Counted from the first letter of the stretch, positions 39,389-49,196 are shown. The stretch: DNA of 64,000 nt from Coralloluteibacterium stylophorae (GCF_018122625.2 NZ_JAGQFT020000005.1:1-64000), one strand, 5' to 3'. A program made the numbers and translations. The notes: generated by a model from the letters alone, not told the origin.

Positions 39389-39420
39389 TCCCTGCCGCAC
39401 CTGCCCGAGCCGACACCGCG

Positions 39421-40428
39421 ATGAAGAAGGAAGCCACCGAACTGTCAAGCGTCCAGCGCGCCGCGGTGCTGCTGCTGTCGCTCGGCGAGGCGGAAGCGGC
39501 CGAGGTGCTCAAGCACCTCGACGCCAAGGAAGTGCAGAAGCTGGGATCGGCCATGGCCACCGTCAGCGGCGTGACCCGCGTCCAGGCGGAGAAGGTCATG
39601 CACGACTTCGTCGGCGAGCTCGACCGCCTGACCTCGCTCGGCGTCGGCGCCGACGACTACGTCCGCAACGTGCTGGTGCAGGCGCTGGGCGCCGACAAGG
39701 CCGCCAGCCTGATCGACCGCATCCTGTTCGGCCGCAACACCAGCGGCCTGGACTCGCTGAAGTGGATGGAGCCGCGCGCGATCGCCGAGCTCGTGCGCAA
39801 CGAGCACCCGCAGATCATCGCCATCGTCATGGCCCACCTGGACGGCGACCAGGCCGCCGACGTGCTCAAGAACCTGCCCGAGCGCGTGCGCTCGGACGTG
39901 CTGCTGCGCATCGCCACGCTCGAGGGCATCCCGCCGAACGCGCTCAACGAGCTCAACGAGATCATGGAGCGCCAGTTCTCCGGCAACCAGGGCCTCAAGG
40001 CCTCGTCCATCGGCGGGGTCAAGGCCGCGGCCAACATCCTCAACTTCATGGACGGCGGCCAGGACCAGGCCATCCTCGGCACCATCACCCAGGTCGACGC
40101 CGACCTCGGCGCGCGCATCCAGGACCTGATGTTCGTGTTCGACGACGTCGCCGACCTCGACGACCGGGCGATCCAGACGCTGCTGCGCGACGTGCCCGGC
40201 GACCGCCTCGGTCTCGCCCTGCGTGGCGCCGATCCCAAGGTCCGCGAGAAGATCACCCGCAACATGTCGCAGCGCGCCGCCGAGATCCTCATCGAGGACA
40301 TGGAGGCACGCGGGCCGGTGCGGCTGTCCGACGTCGAGGGTGCGCAGAAGGAGATCCTGGTGATCCTGCGCAAGCTGTCGGAGACCGGCGTGATCCAGCT
40401 CGGCGCCAAGGCCGAGGAGTTCGTATGA
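39421..40428 (+). CDS. fliG: motor switch protein FliG
   Basis: A 335-residue switch and torque protein. The N domain binds FliF ([20 protein letters not shown]), the middle has the EHPQIIA motif ([20 protein letters not shown]), and the C domain carries the charged torque helix ([20 protein letters not shown], then [20 protein letters not shown]). It forms the C ring with FliM and FliN and faces the stator. Overlap with fliH is ATGA. Confidence 0.97.
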   Translation: MKKEATELSSVQRAAVLLLSLGEAEAAEVLKHLDAKEVQKLGSAMATVSGVTRVQAEKVMHDFVGELDRLTSLGVGADDYVRNVLVQALGADKAASLIDRILFGRNTSGLDSLKWMEPRAIAELVRNEHPQIIAIVMAHLDGDQAADVLKNLPERVRSDVLLRIATLEGIPPNALNELNEIMERQFSGNQGLKASSIGGVKAAANILNFMDGGQDQAILGTITQVDADLGARIQDLMFVFDDVADLDDRAIQTLLRDVPGDRLGLALRGADPKVREKITRNMSQRAAEILIEDMEARGPVRLSDVEGAQKEILVILRKLSETGVIQLGAKAEEFV

Positions 40429-41033
40429 GCGCCGTCCTGCGCTGGCAGGCGCCCGACCTGCAGGCGCCGCCGCCGGCGCCGGAACCCGAGATCGAGCCGC
40501 CGCACGTCCCCAGCGTCGAGGAGATCCAGGCGATCGAGGACGCCGCGCGCGAGGAAGGGCAGAAGCGCGGCTACGCCGACGGCCACGCCGAGGGCCTGGC
40601 CCAGGCGCAGGGCGAGATGCGCCGGCTCGCGGCCCAGGTCGAGGGCATCCTCGACAACTTCGCGCGCCCGCTCGGCCGGCTCGAGGACGAGGTCGCGCAG
40701 GCGCTGCAGGCCCTGGCCGTGCGCGTGGCCGGCGCCCTGGTCGGCCGCGCCTACGCCGCCGAGCCGGCGCTGCTGGCCGCGCTGGTCGACACCGCGCTCG
40801 ATACCGTCGGCGGCACCAGCCGCGCGGTGGAGCTGCGCCTGCATCCCGACGACATCGAGGCGCTGACCCCGCTGCTCAACCTGCCCGCCGGCGCGCGCCT
40901 GGTCGCCGACACCACCCTCGCGCGCGGCGACCTGCGCGTGCATGCCGAGAGCGTGCGCATCGACGGCGAGCTCGAATCGCGCCTGCGTGCCGCGCTCGCC
41001 GAGATTGCCGCCACGGCGGGGGAAGCGGCATGA
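40425..41033 (+). CDS. fliH: flagellar export regulator FliH
   Basis: A 202-residue protein that holds the ATPase FliI at the C ring. The N-terminal Pro-rich segment ([17 protein letters not shown]) is followed by the FliH-type Gly/Ala pattern ([20 protein letters not shown]) and a long helix, then a compact C-terminal domain ([18 protein letters not shown]). ATG 40425 overlaps the fliG stop, which fixes the start; the longer frame from 39762 is a shadow. It overlaps fliI by four bases. Confidence 0.93.
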   Translation: MSAVLRWQAPDLQAPPPAPEPEIEPPHVPSVEEIQAIEDAAREEGQKRGYADGHAEGLAQAQGEMRRLAAQVEGILDNFARPLGRLEDEVAQALQALAVRVAGALVGRAYAAEPALLAALVDTALDTVGGTSRAVELRLHPDDIEALTPLLNLPAGARLVADTTLARGDLRVHAESVRIDGELESRLRAALAEIAATAGEAA

Positions 41034-42412
41034 ATCCCGCCAGCGTGCATCCGCACGTCGACCAGTGGGCGCAGGCGCGCAACCTGCGCCTGGCCGCGCG
41101 CCTGGACCGTGCGCAGCCGGCGCTGCCGGCGCGCGGCATCACCCGCGAGGGCGTGCTCAAGCGCGCCGTCGGCCTGACCCTGGAAGCCACCGGCTGCGAG
41201 GCCCCGCTCGGCTCGACCTGCCGGGTCGAGGCCATGGGCGGCAGCTGGGTCGACGCCGAGGTCGTCGGCTTCGCCGGCGAACGCACCTACCTGATGCCGA
41301 GCGCCGAGATCGCCGGCCTGCTGCCGAACGCGCGGGTGGTCGCGCGCCCCGGCCTGGGCGGGGTCGAGGTCGGCGAGGGCCTGCTCGGGCGCGTGATCGA
41401 TTCCGACGGGGTACCGCTGGACGGGCGCGGCCCGATCCGCCACGAGGGCCGGATGTCGCTCACCGGCACCTCGATCAACCCGCTGATGCGCGAGCCGATC
41501 ACCACGCCGCTGGACGTCGGCGTGCGCGCCATCAACGCCATGCTGCCGATCGGCCGCGGCCAGCGCGTCGGCCTTTTCGCAGGCTCGGGCGTCGGCAAGT
41601 CGACGCTCCTGGGCATGATGACCCGCTACACCGAGGCCGACGTCATCGTCGTCGGCCTGATCGGCGAGCGCGGCCGCGAGGTGCGCGACTTCGTCGAGAC
41701 CACGCTCGGGCACATGGGCCTGTCGCGCGCGGTGGTCGTGGCCGCCCCGGCCGACCGCCCGCCGCTGGCGCGGCTGCACGGCGCCTACCGCGCCACCGCC
41801 ATCGCCGAGTGGTTCCGCGACCAGGGCCTCAACGTCCTGCTGCTGATGGACTCGCTGACCCGCTTCGCCCAGGCGCAGCGCGAGATCGGCCTCTCGGTCG
41901 GCGAGCCGCCGACCACCCGTGGCTATCCGCCGAGCGTGTTCGCCAAGCTGCCGGCCCTGGTCGAGCGCGCCGGCAACGGCGCCGCCGGGCGCGGCTCGAT
42001 CACCGCGTTCTATACCGTGCTGACCGAAGGCGACGACCAGCAGGAGCCGATCGCCGACGCCGCACGCGCCATCCTCGACGGCCACTTCGTGCTCAGCCGC
42101 CGCATCGCCGAGCAGGGCCTGTATCCCTCGATCGACATCGAGGCCTCGGTCAGCCGCGTGGTCACCGAGATCGCCGAGGTGCCGTGGCGCGAGCAGATGC
42201 GCAAGGTCAAGCAGATGATCTCGGCCTACACCTCGAACAAGGACCTGATCGCGATCGGCGCCTACCAGCGCGGCAGCGATCCCCTGGTCGACGAGGCGCT
42301 CGCGCGCTGGCCCGAGATCTGCGCCTTCCTCGGCCAGGACGTCACCCAGGGCGCCAGCGTCGCCGACAGCAGGCGCGCGCTCGCCGCGCTGGCCGAGCGC
42401 AAGGCCGCCTGA
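41030..42412 (+). CDS. fliI: flagellar export ATPase FliI
   Basis: A 460-residue ATPase of the F1-beta type that powers and unloads flagellar export. Walker A is GSGVGKST at 185-192, Walker B lies in [20 protein letters not shown], and [20 protein letters not shown] follows. It works with FliH and FliJ at the base of the export gate. The ATG overlaps the fliH stop. fliJ follows after 50 bases. Confidence 0.97.
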   Translation: MNPASVHPHVDQWAQARNLRLAARLDRAQPALPARGITREGVLKRAVGLTLEATGCEAPLGSTCRVEAMGGSWVDAEVVGFAGERTYLMPSAEIAGLLPNARVVARPGLGGVEVGEGLLGRVIDSDGVPLDGRGPIRHEGRMSLTGTSINPLMREPITTPLDVGVRAINAMLPIGRGQRVGLFAGSGVGKSTLLGMMTRYTEADVIVVGLIGERGREVRDFVETTLGHMGLSRAVVVAAPADRPPLARLHGAYRATAIAEWFRDQGLNVLLLMDSLTRFAQAQREIGLSVGEPPTTRGYPPSVFAKLPALVERAGNGAAGRGSITAFYTVLTEGDDQQEPIADAARAILDGHFVLSRRIAEQGLYPSIDIEASVSRVVTEIAEVPWREQMRKVKQMISAYTSNKDLIAIGAYQRGSDPLVDEALARWPEICAFLGQDVTQGASVADSRRALAALAERKAA

Positions 42413-42462
42413 CGCACCGCTTCTTGCATTCCATCCGTCACCGCACCCGATCAAGGCCGTCC

Positions 42463-42903
42463 ATGAATTCCCGCCGCATGCAGCCCCTGGTCAACCGCGC
42501 CCGCGAGCGCGAGGACAGCGCCGCCAAGCAGTACGCCGCGCAGCAGCAGGCCCAGGCCCAGCAGGAGCAGCGCCTGGACGAACTCAGGCGCTACGCCGAG
42601 GAGTACATGCACGCCGGCCAGGGCACGGTGGCGCCGGCGCTGCTGGCCAACCGCTATGCCTTCGTCGCGCGCATCGACCATGCCATCCAGCAGCAGGCGA
42701 AGAACGTCGATCGCAGCCGCGAGCGCACCGACATCGAGCGCGCGCGGCTGCTGATCGCCAGCCGCGACACCAAGGTCATGGAGAAGCTGGCCGCCAGCTA
42801 CCGTGCCGAGGAGGCGAAGAAGGTCGAATCGCGCCTGCAGCGGGAGATGGACGACCTCGCCGCCCGCGGCGTGCGCGCACGCCGCGCGGAGGACGCGCAG
42901 TGA
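42463..42903 (+). CDS. fliJ: flagellar export stalk protein FliJ
   Basis: A 146-residue coiled-coil protein (antiparallel two-helix type) rich in Gln, Arg, Glu and Ala (AKQYAAQQQAQAQQEQRLDE, EKLAASYRAEEAKKVESRLQ). FliJ sits in the FliI hexamer and links it to FlhA. Size, location and composition fit. ATG 42463 is chosen from the family start; the in-frame extension lies over fliI. The stop overlaps the GTG start of fliK. Confidence 0.9.
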   Translation: MNSRRMQPLVNRAREREDSAAKQYAAQQQAQAQQEQRLDELRRYAEEYMHAGQGTVAPALLANRYAFVARIDHAIQQQAKNVDRSRERTDIERARLLIASRDTKVMEKLAASYRAEEAKKVESRLQREMDDLAARGVRARRAEDAQ

Positions 42904-44087
42904 GCGCGAGCACGGTGATCGGCGGCGGCACGGCCGCAGCCACGGCGGCGGGGCCGGCGCGGCGCGCCGAGTCCGGCGCCGGCGGCAGCGGCTTCGCCGA
43001 CGCGCTCGGCGAGAGCGGACGCGCCGGCGAGCAGGCGGGCGCCGCCGATGCGCGCGCTCCGGCGCAAGAGCGGAAGACCGATGCCGACGGCCGCGGCGGG
43101 CGTGCGCGCGGCGGCTCCGATGGCGATGCGGGCGCTGGCGACGTCGCCGAGGCCGGCACCGCCGATGCATCCGCGTCCGCCGCGGCCGACGACAGCGACG
43201 CCGAGGTGGAGGAGGGCGATGCCGCGGCCGCGGTGTGGCCGCCGCTGTGGCTGACCGGAGGTGCGACGCCCGCGCCGGCCCCGCTGCCGCCGGCAGCGTC
43301 CGCCCTCGGGACCTCCCTCGCGGGAGGCGCCGCCAACGACGGCGCTGCTCCAGCGCCGACCGTGCTCACCGCCGCCGCCCTGGCGCGCGGCGGCGCCTCC
43401 ACGGCCACGACGGGCGCTTTCCCGCTGCCCATGGCGGATGCCGGCGCCGCGCCTGCGGCCGCGGCACCGGTTGCCGGCGGCGAGGCCTTCCTCGCCCAGC
43501 TCGCGGTGGACGCCGCGGCGCCCGATGCCGGCGCCGACAACGGCATCGACGCCGCGATCGACGCGCTCGATGCCGGCGACGCGCCTGCCGACGCCGGGCG
43601 CGGGATCGGGCTCGCCGCACCCACCGCCGCCGCCGCCCGCGGCACCGCACCGCCGCCGGCCGTGCCCGGTGCGCCGGTCGATCTGGCCGATGCCGACTTC
43701 GGCGGCGAGGTCGGCAGCCGCGTGCACTGGATCGCCGAGCAGCGCCTGGGCCACGCCGAGATCCGCCTGAATCCGGCCGACCTCGGCCCGATCGACGTGC
43801 GCCTGCGCCTGGACGGCGACCGGCTCCACGCCGACTTCTCCAGCGCCCAGGCCGACGTGCGTCAGGCGATCGAACAGAACCTGCCGCGCCTGCGCGAGCA
43901 GCTGGCCGCCTCCGGCTTCCAGCTCGGCCATGCCGGGGTCGGCGGCGGCCAGGCCGAGACCGGCTCCGGCGGCGGCTCCGGCGGCGCGCCGCAGCACGGC
44001 GAGAACGTGGCCGAACCCGATACCGCCCCGGAGCCCAATCCCCAGGCCCGCCTGCGCGCGGCGCGGCTCCTCGATGCGTATGCGTGA
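42900..44087 (+). CDS. fliK: hook-length control protein FliK
   Basis: A 395-residue molecular ruler. About 240 residues at the N-terminus are low-complexity Ala/Gly/Asp/Pro-rich and unstructured, as expected of FliK. The conserved C-terminal switch domain follows (HWIAEQRLGHAEIRLNPADL, GPIDVRLRLDGDRLHADFSS, VRQAIEQNLPRLREQLAASG). It measures the hook and switches FlhB specificity. The GTG at 42900 overlaps the fliJ stop as GTGA. Confidence 0.93.
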   Translation: MSASTVIGGGTAAATAAGPARRAESGAGGSGFADALGESGRAGEQAGAADARAPAQERKTDADGRGGRARGGSDGDAGAGDVAEAGTADASASAAADDSDAEVEEGDAAAAVWPPLWLTGGATPAPAPLPPAASALGTSLAGGAANDGAAPAPTVLTAAALARGGASTATTGAFPLPMADAGAAPAAAAPVAGGEAFLAQLAVDAAAPDAGADNGIDAAIDALDAGDAPADAGRGIGLAAPTAAAARGTAPPPAVPGAPVDLADADFGGEVGSRVHWIAEQRLGHAEIRLNPADLGPIDVRLRLDGDRLHADFSSAQADVRQAIEQNLPRLREQLAASGFQLGHAGVGGGQAETGSGGGSGGAPQHGENVAEPDTAPEPNPQARLRAARLLDAYA

Positions 44088-44088
44088 G

Positions 44089-44635
44089 GGGTGGAGCGGG
44101 AACGGGTTGAGGTGAAGCGGGAACAGGGAACTGGAGCTTCCTGCGTGCGGGCATCGTGCGCGCCCTGTAGGAGCGGCTTCAGCCGCGACCGGGGCGGGTG
44201 CTCAGTGACGTGCTCATTCCGCACACGCCCTCCTGCCGAACGCCTGTGGGAGGGGCTTCAGCCCCGACGGCGCGGTGGGCGAGTGGGCAAGGGCGCACGC
44301 GCCGCCTGCCATCGGATGCGCACCCGATCCCGATGCCGTCAACCTCCCGTCGCGATCTCGCTGAACAGGTCGCCCGGACGCCGCACGCGGCGCCGGGATC
44401 CCGACGCCGCGCCGTCGCGCGCTGTGCTCGCCGTCGGGGCTGAAGCCCCTCCCACAGGGGCTCGGGGAGCGGCCCGAAGGCCCGCCTGCCACCGCTCCGT
44501 GCCCGTCCATCCGTCCGGTCGCGGCTGAAGCCGCTCCTACAGGGCGCCCGGTGCCCGCACGCAGAAACCTCCAGTTCCCTGTTCCCTGTTCCCTTTTCCC
44601 GCTTCATCTCAGCCCGTTCCCGCCCCACCCCAAAC
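44089..44635. repeat. composite inverted repeat between fliK and fliL
   Basis: The left arm begins just after fliK (GGTGGAGCGGGAACGGG, then GAAGCGGGAACAGGGAACTGG and CTGCGTGCGGGC, to about 44152). The right arm repeats it inverted (GCCCGCACGCAG, CTCCAGTTCCCTGTTCCC, then CCCGCTTCA and CCCGCCCC, about 44553-44627). REP palindromes lie inside at about 44167, 44246, 44431 (inverted) and 44519 (inverted, ending near 44540). The interior 44270-44430 shows nothing recognisable. The right end is 9-15 bases from the fliL sigma-54 site. Confidence 0.85.
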
Positions 44636-44651
44636 AGGCACGCCTCTTGCT
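44636..44651 (+). promoter_or_regulatory. sigma-54 promoter of fliL operon
   Basis: AGGCACGCCTCTTGCT: GG at 44637-44638 and GC at 44649-44650 with ten bases between. The fliL ATG is 33 bases downstream of the site. Confidence 0.9.
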
Positions 44652-44683
44652 ACACCCCCGCACCGACAGTTGTGGAGCCGGTC

Positions 44684-45190
44684 ATGGCGAGCAAGGACAC
44701 CAAGAAGGACGAGACCAAGAAGAAGGGCAAGCCGATCGTGCTGATCGCGCTGATGCTGGTGATCGGCATCGGCGGTGGCGCCGGCGGCATGTGGTTCATG
44801 GGCAAGAAGGGCGACGGCGAGGCGCACGCCGCCGAGGCCGGGGCCGAGGAGGCGCCGGCGGCGCCGGCCGGTCCGGCCACCTACGTGCCGATGGAGCCGG
44901 CCTTCGTGGTCAACCTCGCCGACGAGGGCGGCACCCGCTACCTGCAGGCCGACGTCCAGCTCATGACCCGCGACCCGCTCGCCGCGGCCGCGCTCGAGGC
45001 CAATGCGCCGGCGCTGCGCAACGGCCTGCTGCTGCTGTTCGCCCAGCAGTACGCCGACAGGCTGCGCACCCGCGAGGACAAGGAGCGCCTGCAGACCGAG
45101 GCGCTGGCCGAGATCCAGCGGATCATGACCGCCGAGACGGGCTCGCCCGCCGCCGAGGCGCTGTACTTCACCAGCTTCGTCACCCAGTGA
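44684..45190 (+). CDS. fliL: flagellar basal-body protein FliL
   Basis: A 168-residue single-pass inner membrane protein near the stator. A Lys-rich cytoplasmic start (MASKDTKKDETKKKGKP) precedes the membrane segment (about 18-42), then an Ala/Glu-rich linker, and the periplasmic stomatin-like domain (EPAFVVNLADEGGTRYLQAD, then MTAETGSPAAEALYFTSFVT). I chose ATG 44684 because GGAG lies six bases upstream; a GTG at 44672 would add four residues but overlaps this GGAG. fliM follows after 40 bases. Confidence 0.93.
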   Translation: MASKDTKKDETKKKGKPIVLIALMLVIGIGGGAGGMWFMGKKGDGEAHAAEAGAEEAPAAPAGPATYVPMEPAFVVNLADEGGTRYLQADVQLMTRDPLAAAALEANAPALRNGLLLLFAQQYADRLRTREDKERLQTEALAEIQRIMTAETGSPAAEALYFTSFVTQ

Positions 45191-45230
45191 CGGCGCTGTC
45201 CCCGGCCGCGCCGCGAACAGGACCCGCACC

Positions 45231-46232
45231 GTGAGTTCCGATCTGCTTTCCCAGGACGAGATCGACGCCCTGCTGCACGGCGTCGACTCCGGCGCGGTCG
45301 AGACCGAGCCGGAGCCGGACCCGCCAGGCACCGTCAAGCAGTTCGACTTCGCCAGCCAGGACCGCATCGTCCGCGGCCGCCTGCCGACGCTGGAGATGAT
45401 CAACGAGCGCTTCATCCGCATGTGGCGCATCGGCCTGTTCAACCTGCTGCGCCGCTCGGCGGAGCTGTCGGTCGGCGGCATCGAGATGGTCAAGTTCGGC
45501 GAGTACCTGCACTCGCTGTACGTGCCGACCAACATCAACCTGGTGCGGATGAAGCCGCTGCGCGGCACCGCGTTGATCGTGTTCGAGCCCAAGCTCGTGT
45601 TCTGCATGGTCGACAACTTCTTCGGCGGCACCGGCAAGTACCCGGTCAAGATCGAGGGCCGCGAGTTCACGCCGACCGAGATGCGCGTGATCCACCTGCT
45701 GCTCAAGCAGACCTTCACCGACCTGGTCGAGGCCTGGGCGCCGGTGATGCCGGTGGAGTTCGACTACATCAACTCCGAGGTCAACCCGCACTTCGCCAAC
45801 GTGGTCAGCCCGCGCGACTACGTGGTGGTGTCGAAGTTCCATGTCGAGCTCGAGGGTGGCGGCGGCGACGTCCACGTGACCCTGCCGTACTCGATGCTCG
45901 AGCCGATCCGCGACCTCCTCGACCAGGGCATGCAGAGCGACCGCGTCGAGCGCGACGACGGCTGGATCCAGTCGATGCAGGAGCAGCTGCGCAGCGCCGA
46001 GGTGGTGCTGGGCACCACGCTCGCGCAGAAGCGCATGACCCTGCAGCAGCTGCTGAAGCTCAAGGTCGGCGACGTGCTCCCGATCGACATGCCCAAGACG
46101 GTCAGGCTCAACGTCGACAACCACACGGTCTTCAGCGGTGAGTTCGGCGTCTCCAACGGGCGCAATGCCGTGAAGATCACCACCATCCACGCGTCCGAGC
46201 GGCGCGACGACAGGGCGATTGCCATCCGATGA
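45231..46232 (+). CDS. fliM: motor switch protein FliM
   Basis: A 333-residue switch protein. The N-terminal CheY-P-binding peptide is present (LLSQDEIDALLHGVDSG), then the middle CheC-like domain with the GGxG segment FFGGTGKYPVKIEG, and the C-terminal SpoA domain (VLGTTLAQKRMTLQQLLKLK, VGDVLPIDMPKTVRLNVDN). It binds FliG and FliN in the C ring. The start is GTG 45231. It overlaps fliN by four bases. Confidence 0.96.
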   Translation: MSSDLLSQDEIDALLHGVDSGAVETEPEPDPPGTVKQFDFASQDRIVRGRLPTLEMINERFIRMWRIGLFNLLRRSAELSVGGIEMVKFGEYLHSLYVPTNINLVRMKPLRGTALIVFEPKLVFCMVDNFFGGTGKYPVKIEGREFTPTEMRVIHLLLKQTFTDLVEAWAPVMPVEFDYINSEVNPHFANVVSPRDYVVVSKFHVELEGGGGDVHVTLPYSMLEPIRDLLDQGMQSDRVERDDGWIQSMQEQLRSAEVVLGTTLAQKRMTLQQLLKLKVGDVLPIDMPKTVRLNVDNHTVFSGEFGVSNGRNAVKITTIHASERRDDRAIAIR

Positions 46233-46564
46233 ACACCACCGCTGCCAGCGCCGTCGAGCCGGCGCAGTTCGACACCCTCCAGGACGACGCCGCGGCGCCG
46301 GCCGACCTCAACCTCGACGTGATCCTCGACGTGCCGGTGACCCTGTCGCTGGAAGTGGGCCGCGCGCGCATGCCGATCCGCAACCTGCTGCAGCTCAACC
46401 AGGGCTCGGTCGTGGAGCTCGAGCGCGAGGCGGGCGAGCCCTTCGACCTCTACGTCAACGGCACCCTGATCGCGCACGGCGAAGTCGTGGTCGTCAACGA
46501 CCGCTTCGGCGTGCGCCTGACCGACGTGGTCAGCCCGTCCGAGCGGATCCGGAGGCTGAAGTGA
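46229..46564 (+). CDS. fliN: motor switch protein FliN
   Basis: A 111-residue C-ring protein with one SpoA domain (LDVPVTLSLEVGRARMPIRN, LLQLNQGSVVELEREAGEPF, DLYVNGTLIAHGEVVVVNDR). The N-terminal 35 residues are acidic and flexible. It also receives FliH-FliI. Start and stop overlap fliM and fliO (ATGA, GTGA). Confidence 0.96.
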   Translation: MNTTAASAVEPAQFDTLQDDAAAPADLNLDVILDVPVTLSLEVGRARMPIRNLLQLNQGSVVELEREAGEPFDLYVNGTLIAHGEVVVVNDRFGVRLTDVVSPSERIRRLK

Positions 46565-46938
46565 GCACGGCCGCCGCGGCCGGCGCCGCCGCGGGCAAGG
46601 CCGGCGTCGGCACCGCCGTCGCCGCGGGTCCCGGCATCGCCGGCGGGCTGTTCGCCCTGCTCCTGGTCGTGGGCCTGATCCTCGGCCTGGCCTGGCTGCT
46701 CAAGCGCATGCCCGGCAGCGGTTTCCGCCAGGCGCCCGGCCTACGCATGGTCGCCGCGCTGCAGGTCGGCGCCAAGGAGCGCCTGGTCGTGGTCGAGGCC
46801 GGCGGCGAACAGATCCTGGTCGGCGTCACCCCCGCCGGCATCCGCAGCCTGCACACCCTGCGCGAGCCCATCGCCGAGGCCGCGCCCGCCGCGCAGGCGG
46901 GTTTCGCCATGCTGCTCCGGCAGCACCTCAAGAAGTAA
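46561..46938 (+). CDS. fliO: flagellar export-gate assembly protein FliO
   Basis: A 125-residue membrane protein that helps FliP assemble. An Ala/Gly-rich N-terminus leads into one membrane helix (about 27-48, GGLFALLLVVGLILGLAWLL) followed by a cytoplasmic domain (MVAALQVGAKERLVVVEAGG, EQILVGVTPAGIRSLHTL) with the FliO pattern. GTG 46561 overlaps the fliN stop; the longer frame from 46219 is a shadow of fliN. fliP follows after 7 bases. Confidence 0.92.
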   Translation: MSTAAAAGAAAGKAGVGTAVAAGPGIAGGLFALLLVVGLILGLAWLLKRMPGSGFRQAPGLRMVAALQVGAKERLVVVEAGGEQILVGVTPAGIRSLHTLREPIAEAAPAAQAGFAMLLRQHLKK

Positions 46939-46945
46939 CGCCGCC

Positions 46946-47827
46946 ATGTCGTCCCAGCACATCCCCGCGGTGCGCCAGACGCCGCCGCACGCCTCCGCGC
47001 GCGCGCGCGGGCGCATCCACCTCGTCCTGCTCCTGCTGCTCGCCTTCGCCGCGGCGGCCTTCGCCTGGAGCGATGCCTCCGCGCAGGAGGCGCAGGAGAC
47101 CACCACCACCGACGCCCAGGGCCAGACCCGCACGGCGGCGGCGACCGACATCGGCGCGATCGACCTGCCCGAGGTCGACATCGGCCAGGTCGGCGGCGAG
47201 GACATCAGCGTGCCGCTGCAGATCCTGCTGCTGATGACGGCGCTGACCCTGCTGCCGGCGATCCTGCTGGGGCTGACCGCGTTCACCCGCGTGATCATCG
47301 TGCTCGGCCTGCTGCGCCAGGCGCTGGGGACCGGGCAGACGCCGTCCAACCAGGTGCTGGTCGGCCTGGGCCTGTTCCTCACCGCGATGATCATGACCCC
47401 GGTCGGCGAACGCGCCTGGAGCGAGGGCCTGGCCCCCTACTTCCAGGGCCAGATCGACTTCAACACCGCCTGGCAGCTGGCCTTCGCGCCGTTCCGCGAG
47501 TTCATGCTGGCGCAGATCCGCGAGACCGACCTGCTGACCTTCGCCGGCATGACCGGCAGCTCCGGCTACGCCTCGCCCGACGACGTGCCGTTCGGCGTGC
47601 TGATCGCCGCGTTCATCACCAGCGAGCTCAAGACCGCGTTCGAGATCGGCTTCCTGATCTTCATCCCCTTCGTGGTGATCGACCTGGTCGTGTCCAGCGT
47701 GCTGATGTCGATGGGCATGATGATGCTCTCGCCCATGCTCGTCTCCGCCCCGTTCAAGATCCTGCTGTTCGTCCTGGTCGACGGCTGGGTGCTGATCGTC
47801 GGCACGCTGGCGGCGAGCTTCAACTAG
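46946..47827 (+). CDS. fliP: flagellar export-gate protein FliP
   Basis: A 293-residue core of the export gate. A cleavable signal (about 24-47, ending SDASA) is followed by a hydrophilic stretch, then four membrane segments with the FliP signatures: LLMTALTLLPAILLGLTAFT, RVIIVLGLLRQALGTGQTPS, AFITSELKTAFEIGFLIFIP and VSSVLMSMGMMMLSPMLVSA. It forms the pore with FliQ and FliR. In this window fliP is separated from fliQ by a composite repeat and a sigma-54 promoter, so fliQR can be transcribed on its own. Confidence 0.96.
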   Translation: MSSQHIPAVRQTPPHASARARGRIHLVLLLLLAFAAAAFAWSDASAQEAQETTTTDAQGQTRTAAATDIGAIDLPEVDIGQVGGEDISVPLQILLLMTALTLLPAILLGLTAFTRVIIVLGLLRQALGTGQTPSNQVLVGLGLFLTAMIMTPVGERAWSEGLAPYFQGQIDFNTAWQLAFAPFREFMLAQIRETDLLTFAGMTGSSGYASPDDVPFGVLIAAFITSELKTAFEIGFLIFIPFVVIDLVVSSVLMSMGMMMLSPMLVSAPFKILLFVLVDGWVLIVGTLAASFN

Positions 47828-48050
47828 CGGGTGAAGCGGGAATCGGGAATGGGGAATCGGGAATGGCTGCCTGCGTCACCTGCGCCTGCCGGCGACGCTG
47901 GATGAGCGGGCGGAAGGCGCGCGGCGCGAGATGAGATCCGCTCGCTCCAGGTCGTCGACGAAGAACGAGGTCAACGAACGACGATCCGCCAGCTGGCGCG
48001 CCCCCCAGGTCCCCATTCCCCATTCCCCATTCCCGCTTCACCCCCCCAGC
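47828..48050. repeat. composite inverted repeat between fliP and fliQ
   Basis: The left arm starts at the fliP stop (GGGTGAAGCGGGAATCGGG and more copies, 47830-47866). The right arm is its inverted C-rich copy (CCAGGTCCCCATTCCCC to CCCGCTTCACCCCC, 48005-48048). No REP lies inside, so the arms form an element of their own. The interior (47867-48004) has no gene. The right arm ends within three bases of the fliQ sigma-54 site. Confidence 0.85.
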
Positions 48051-48065
48051 GGCACGAACGTTGCA
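48050..48065 (+). promoter_or_regulatory. sigma-54 promoter of fliQ-fliR
   Basis: CGGCACGAACGTTGCA: GG at 48051-48052 and GC at 48063-48064 with ten bases between. The fliQ ATG is 38 bases downstream. Confidence 0.9.
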
Positions 48066-48102
48066 CTCCCCCTGTCGTCCTCCCCCGACCGCGCCCAAGA
48101 CC

Positions 48103-48372
48103 ATGACCCCCGAACTCGCCCTCACCGAGATCCGTCTCGGCCTGGAGACCGTGATGTGGATCGCCGGCCCGATGCTGCTGGCGGTGCTGGTGGTCGGCGT
48201 GGTGGTCGGCGTGATCCAGGCGGCGACGCAGATCAACGAGCCCACCGTCGCCTTCGTGGCCAAGGCCATCGCGCTGGCGGCCACCATCGCCGCGACCGGC
48301 GGCTGGCTGCTGGTGCGCCTGGTCGACTTCACCACCGCGCTGTTCCAGCGCATCCCGCACCTGATCGGCTGA
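48103..48372 (+). CDS. fliQ: flagellar export-gate protein FliQ
   Basis: An 89-residue protein with two membrane helices (about 16-42 and 50-75), full family length. Motifs such as LTEIRLGLETVMWIAGPMLL, VGVIQAATQINEPTVAFVAK and LLVRLVDFTTALFQRIPHLI are typical. I chose ATG 48103; the longer frame from 48061 covers the promoter. fliR follows after 31 bases. Confidence 0.96.
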   Translation: MTPELALTEIRLGLETVMWIAGPMLLAVLVVGVVVGVIQAATQINEPTVAFVAKAIALAATIAATGGWLLVRLVDFTTALFQRIPHLIG

Positions 48373-48403
48373 CGCGCGGCCTCGCGCAGCGCCCGTTCCG
48401 CAG

Positions 48404-49192
48404 ATGGATTCCGCCACCGCCACCGTCGTCGACGGGCGCATCCTGTTCGACCTGCTGACCTCCATCGTGTGGACCCTGCTGCGGGTCGGCTCCATGTTCA
48501 TGGCCGCGCCGATCGTCGGCACGCCGGTGGTGTCGATGCGCGTGCGCCTGGTGCTCTCGGTCGCGGTGTCGCTGGCGCTGACGCCGCTGATCCCGCCCGC
48601 GCCGCCGGCCGCGATCGACGCGGCGACGGTGCTCAACGTGATGCGCGAGATCGCCGTCGGCGCGGCGATGGGCTTCGTGCTGCGGCTCGCGTTCGAGGCC
48701 GGCGCCCTGGTCGGCGAACTGATCTCGCAGGGCATGGCGCTGTCCTTCGCGCAGATGTCGGACCCGGTGCGCGGGGTCAACTCGACCGTCATCGGGCAGT
48801 GGTTCTTCCTCACCTTCGGGCTGCTGTTCTTCACCGCCGGCGGCCACCTCGCCCTGGTGCAGCTGGTGTTCGACAGCTATGCGACGCTGCCGATCGGCGC
48901 GGCGCTGCCCGACATGCAGGCCTTCCTGCAGGCCGCACCGGCGTTCATGGCGGTGGTGCTGCGCGCCGGCGTCTCCATCGCGCTGCCGGTGGTGATCGCC
49001 ATGCTCGCGATCAACATCGCCTTCGGCGTGCTGAGCCGCGCCTCGCCGGCGCTCAACACCATCGCCATCGGCCTGTCCGGCGCGATCCTGGTCGGCCTGT
49101 TCCTGCTGACCCAGCTGGTGGGCCAGTTCGCCGCGCCGGTGCAGGGCCTGTTCGACCAGTCCTTCGACGCCGCGCGCAGCCTGCTCGGCTGA
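48404..49192 (+). CDS. fliR: flagellar export-gate protein FliR
   Basis: A 262-residue protein with about six membrane helices (WTLLRVGSMFMAAPIVGTPV, FVLRLAFEAGALVGELISQG, INIAFGVLSRASPALNTIAI). It completes the FliPQR gate. Length is normal. Its stop lies four bases from the stop of the minus-strand MpaB-family gene, and no terminator is seen, so the flagellar and oxidase transcripts may run into each other. In many relatives flhB comes next; here it is 9.6 kb away. Confidence 0.95.
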   Translation: MDSATATVVDGRILFDLLTSIVWTLLRVGSMFMAAPIVGTPVVSMRVRLVLSVAVSLALTPLIPPAPPAAIDAATVLNVMREIAVGAAMGFVLRLAFEAGALVGELISQGMALSFAQMSDPVRGVNSTVIGQWFFLTFGLLFFTAGGHLALVQLVFDSYATLPIGAALPDMQAFLQAAPAFMAVVLRAGVSIALPVVIAMLAINIAFGVLSRASPALNTIAIGLSGAILVGLFLLTQLVGQFAAPVQGLFDQSFDAARSLLG

Positions 49193-49196
49193 AGCC

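Noticed and set aside
42417-42441. Sigma-54-like site before fliJ (CGCACCGCTTCTTGCA)
   Set aside because: The -24 position lacks GG and the spacing to TTGC is one base too long; fliJ is in the middle of an operon.
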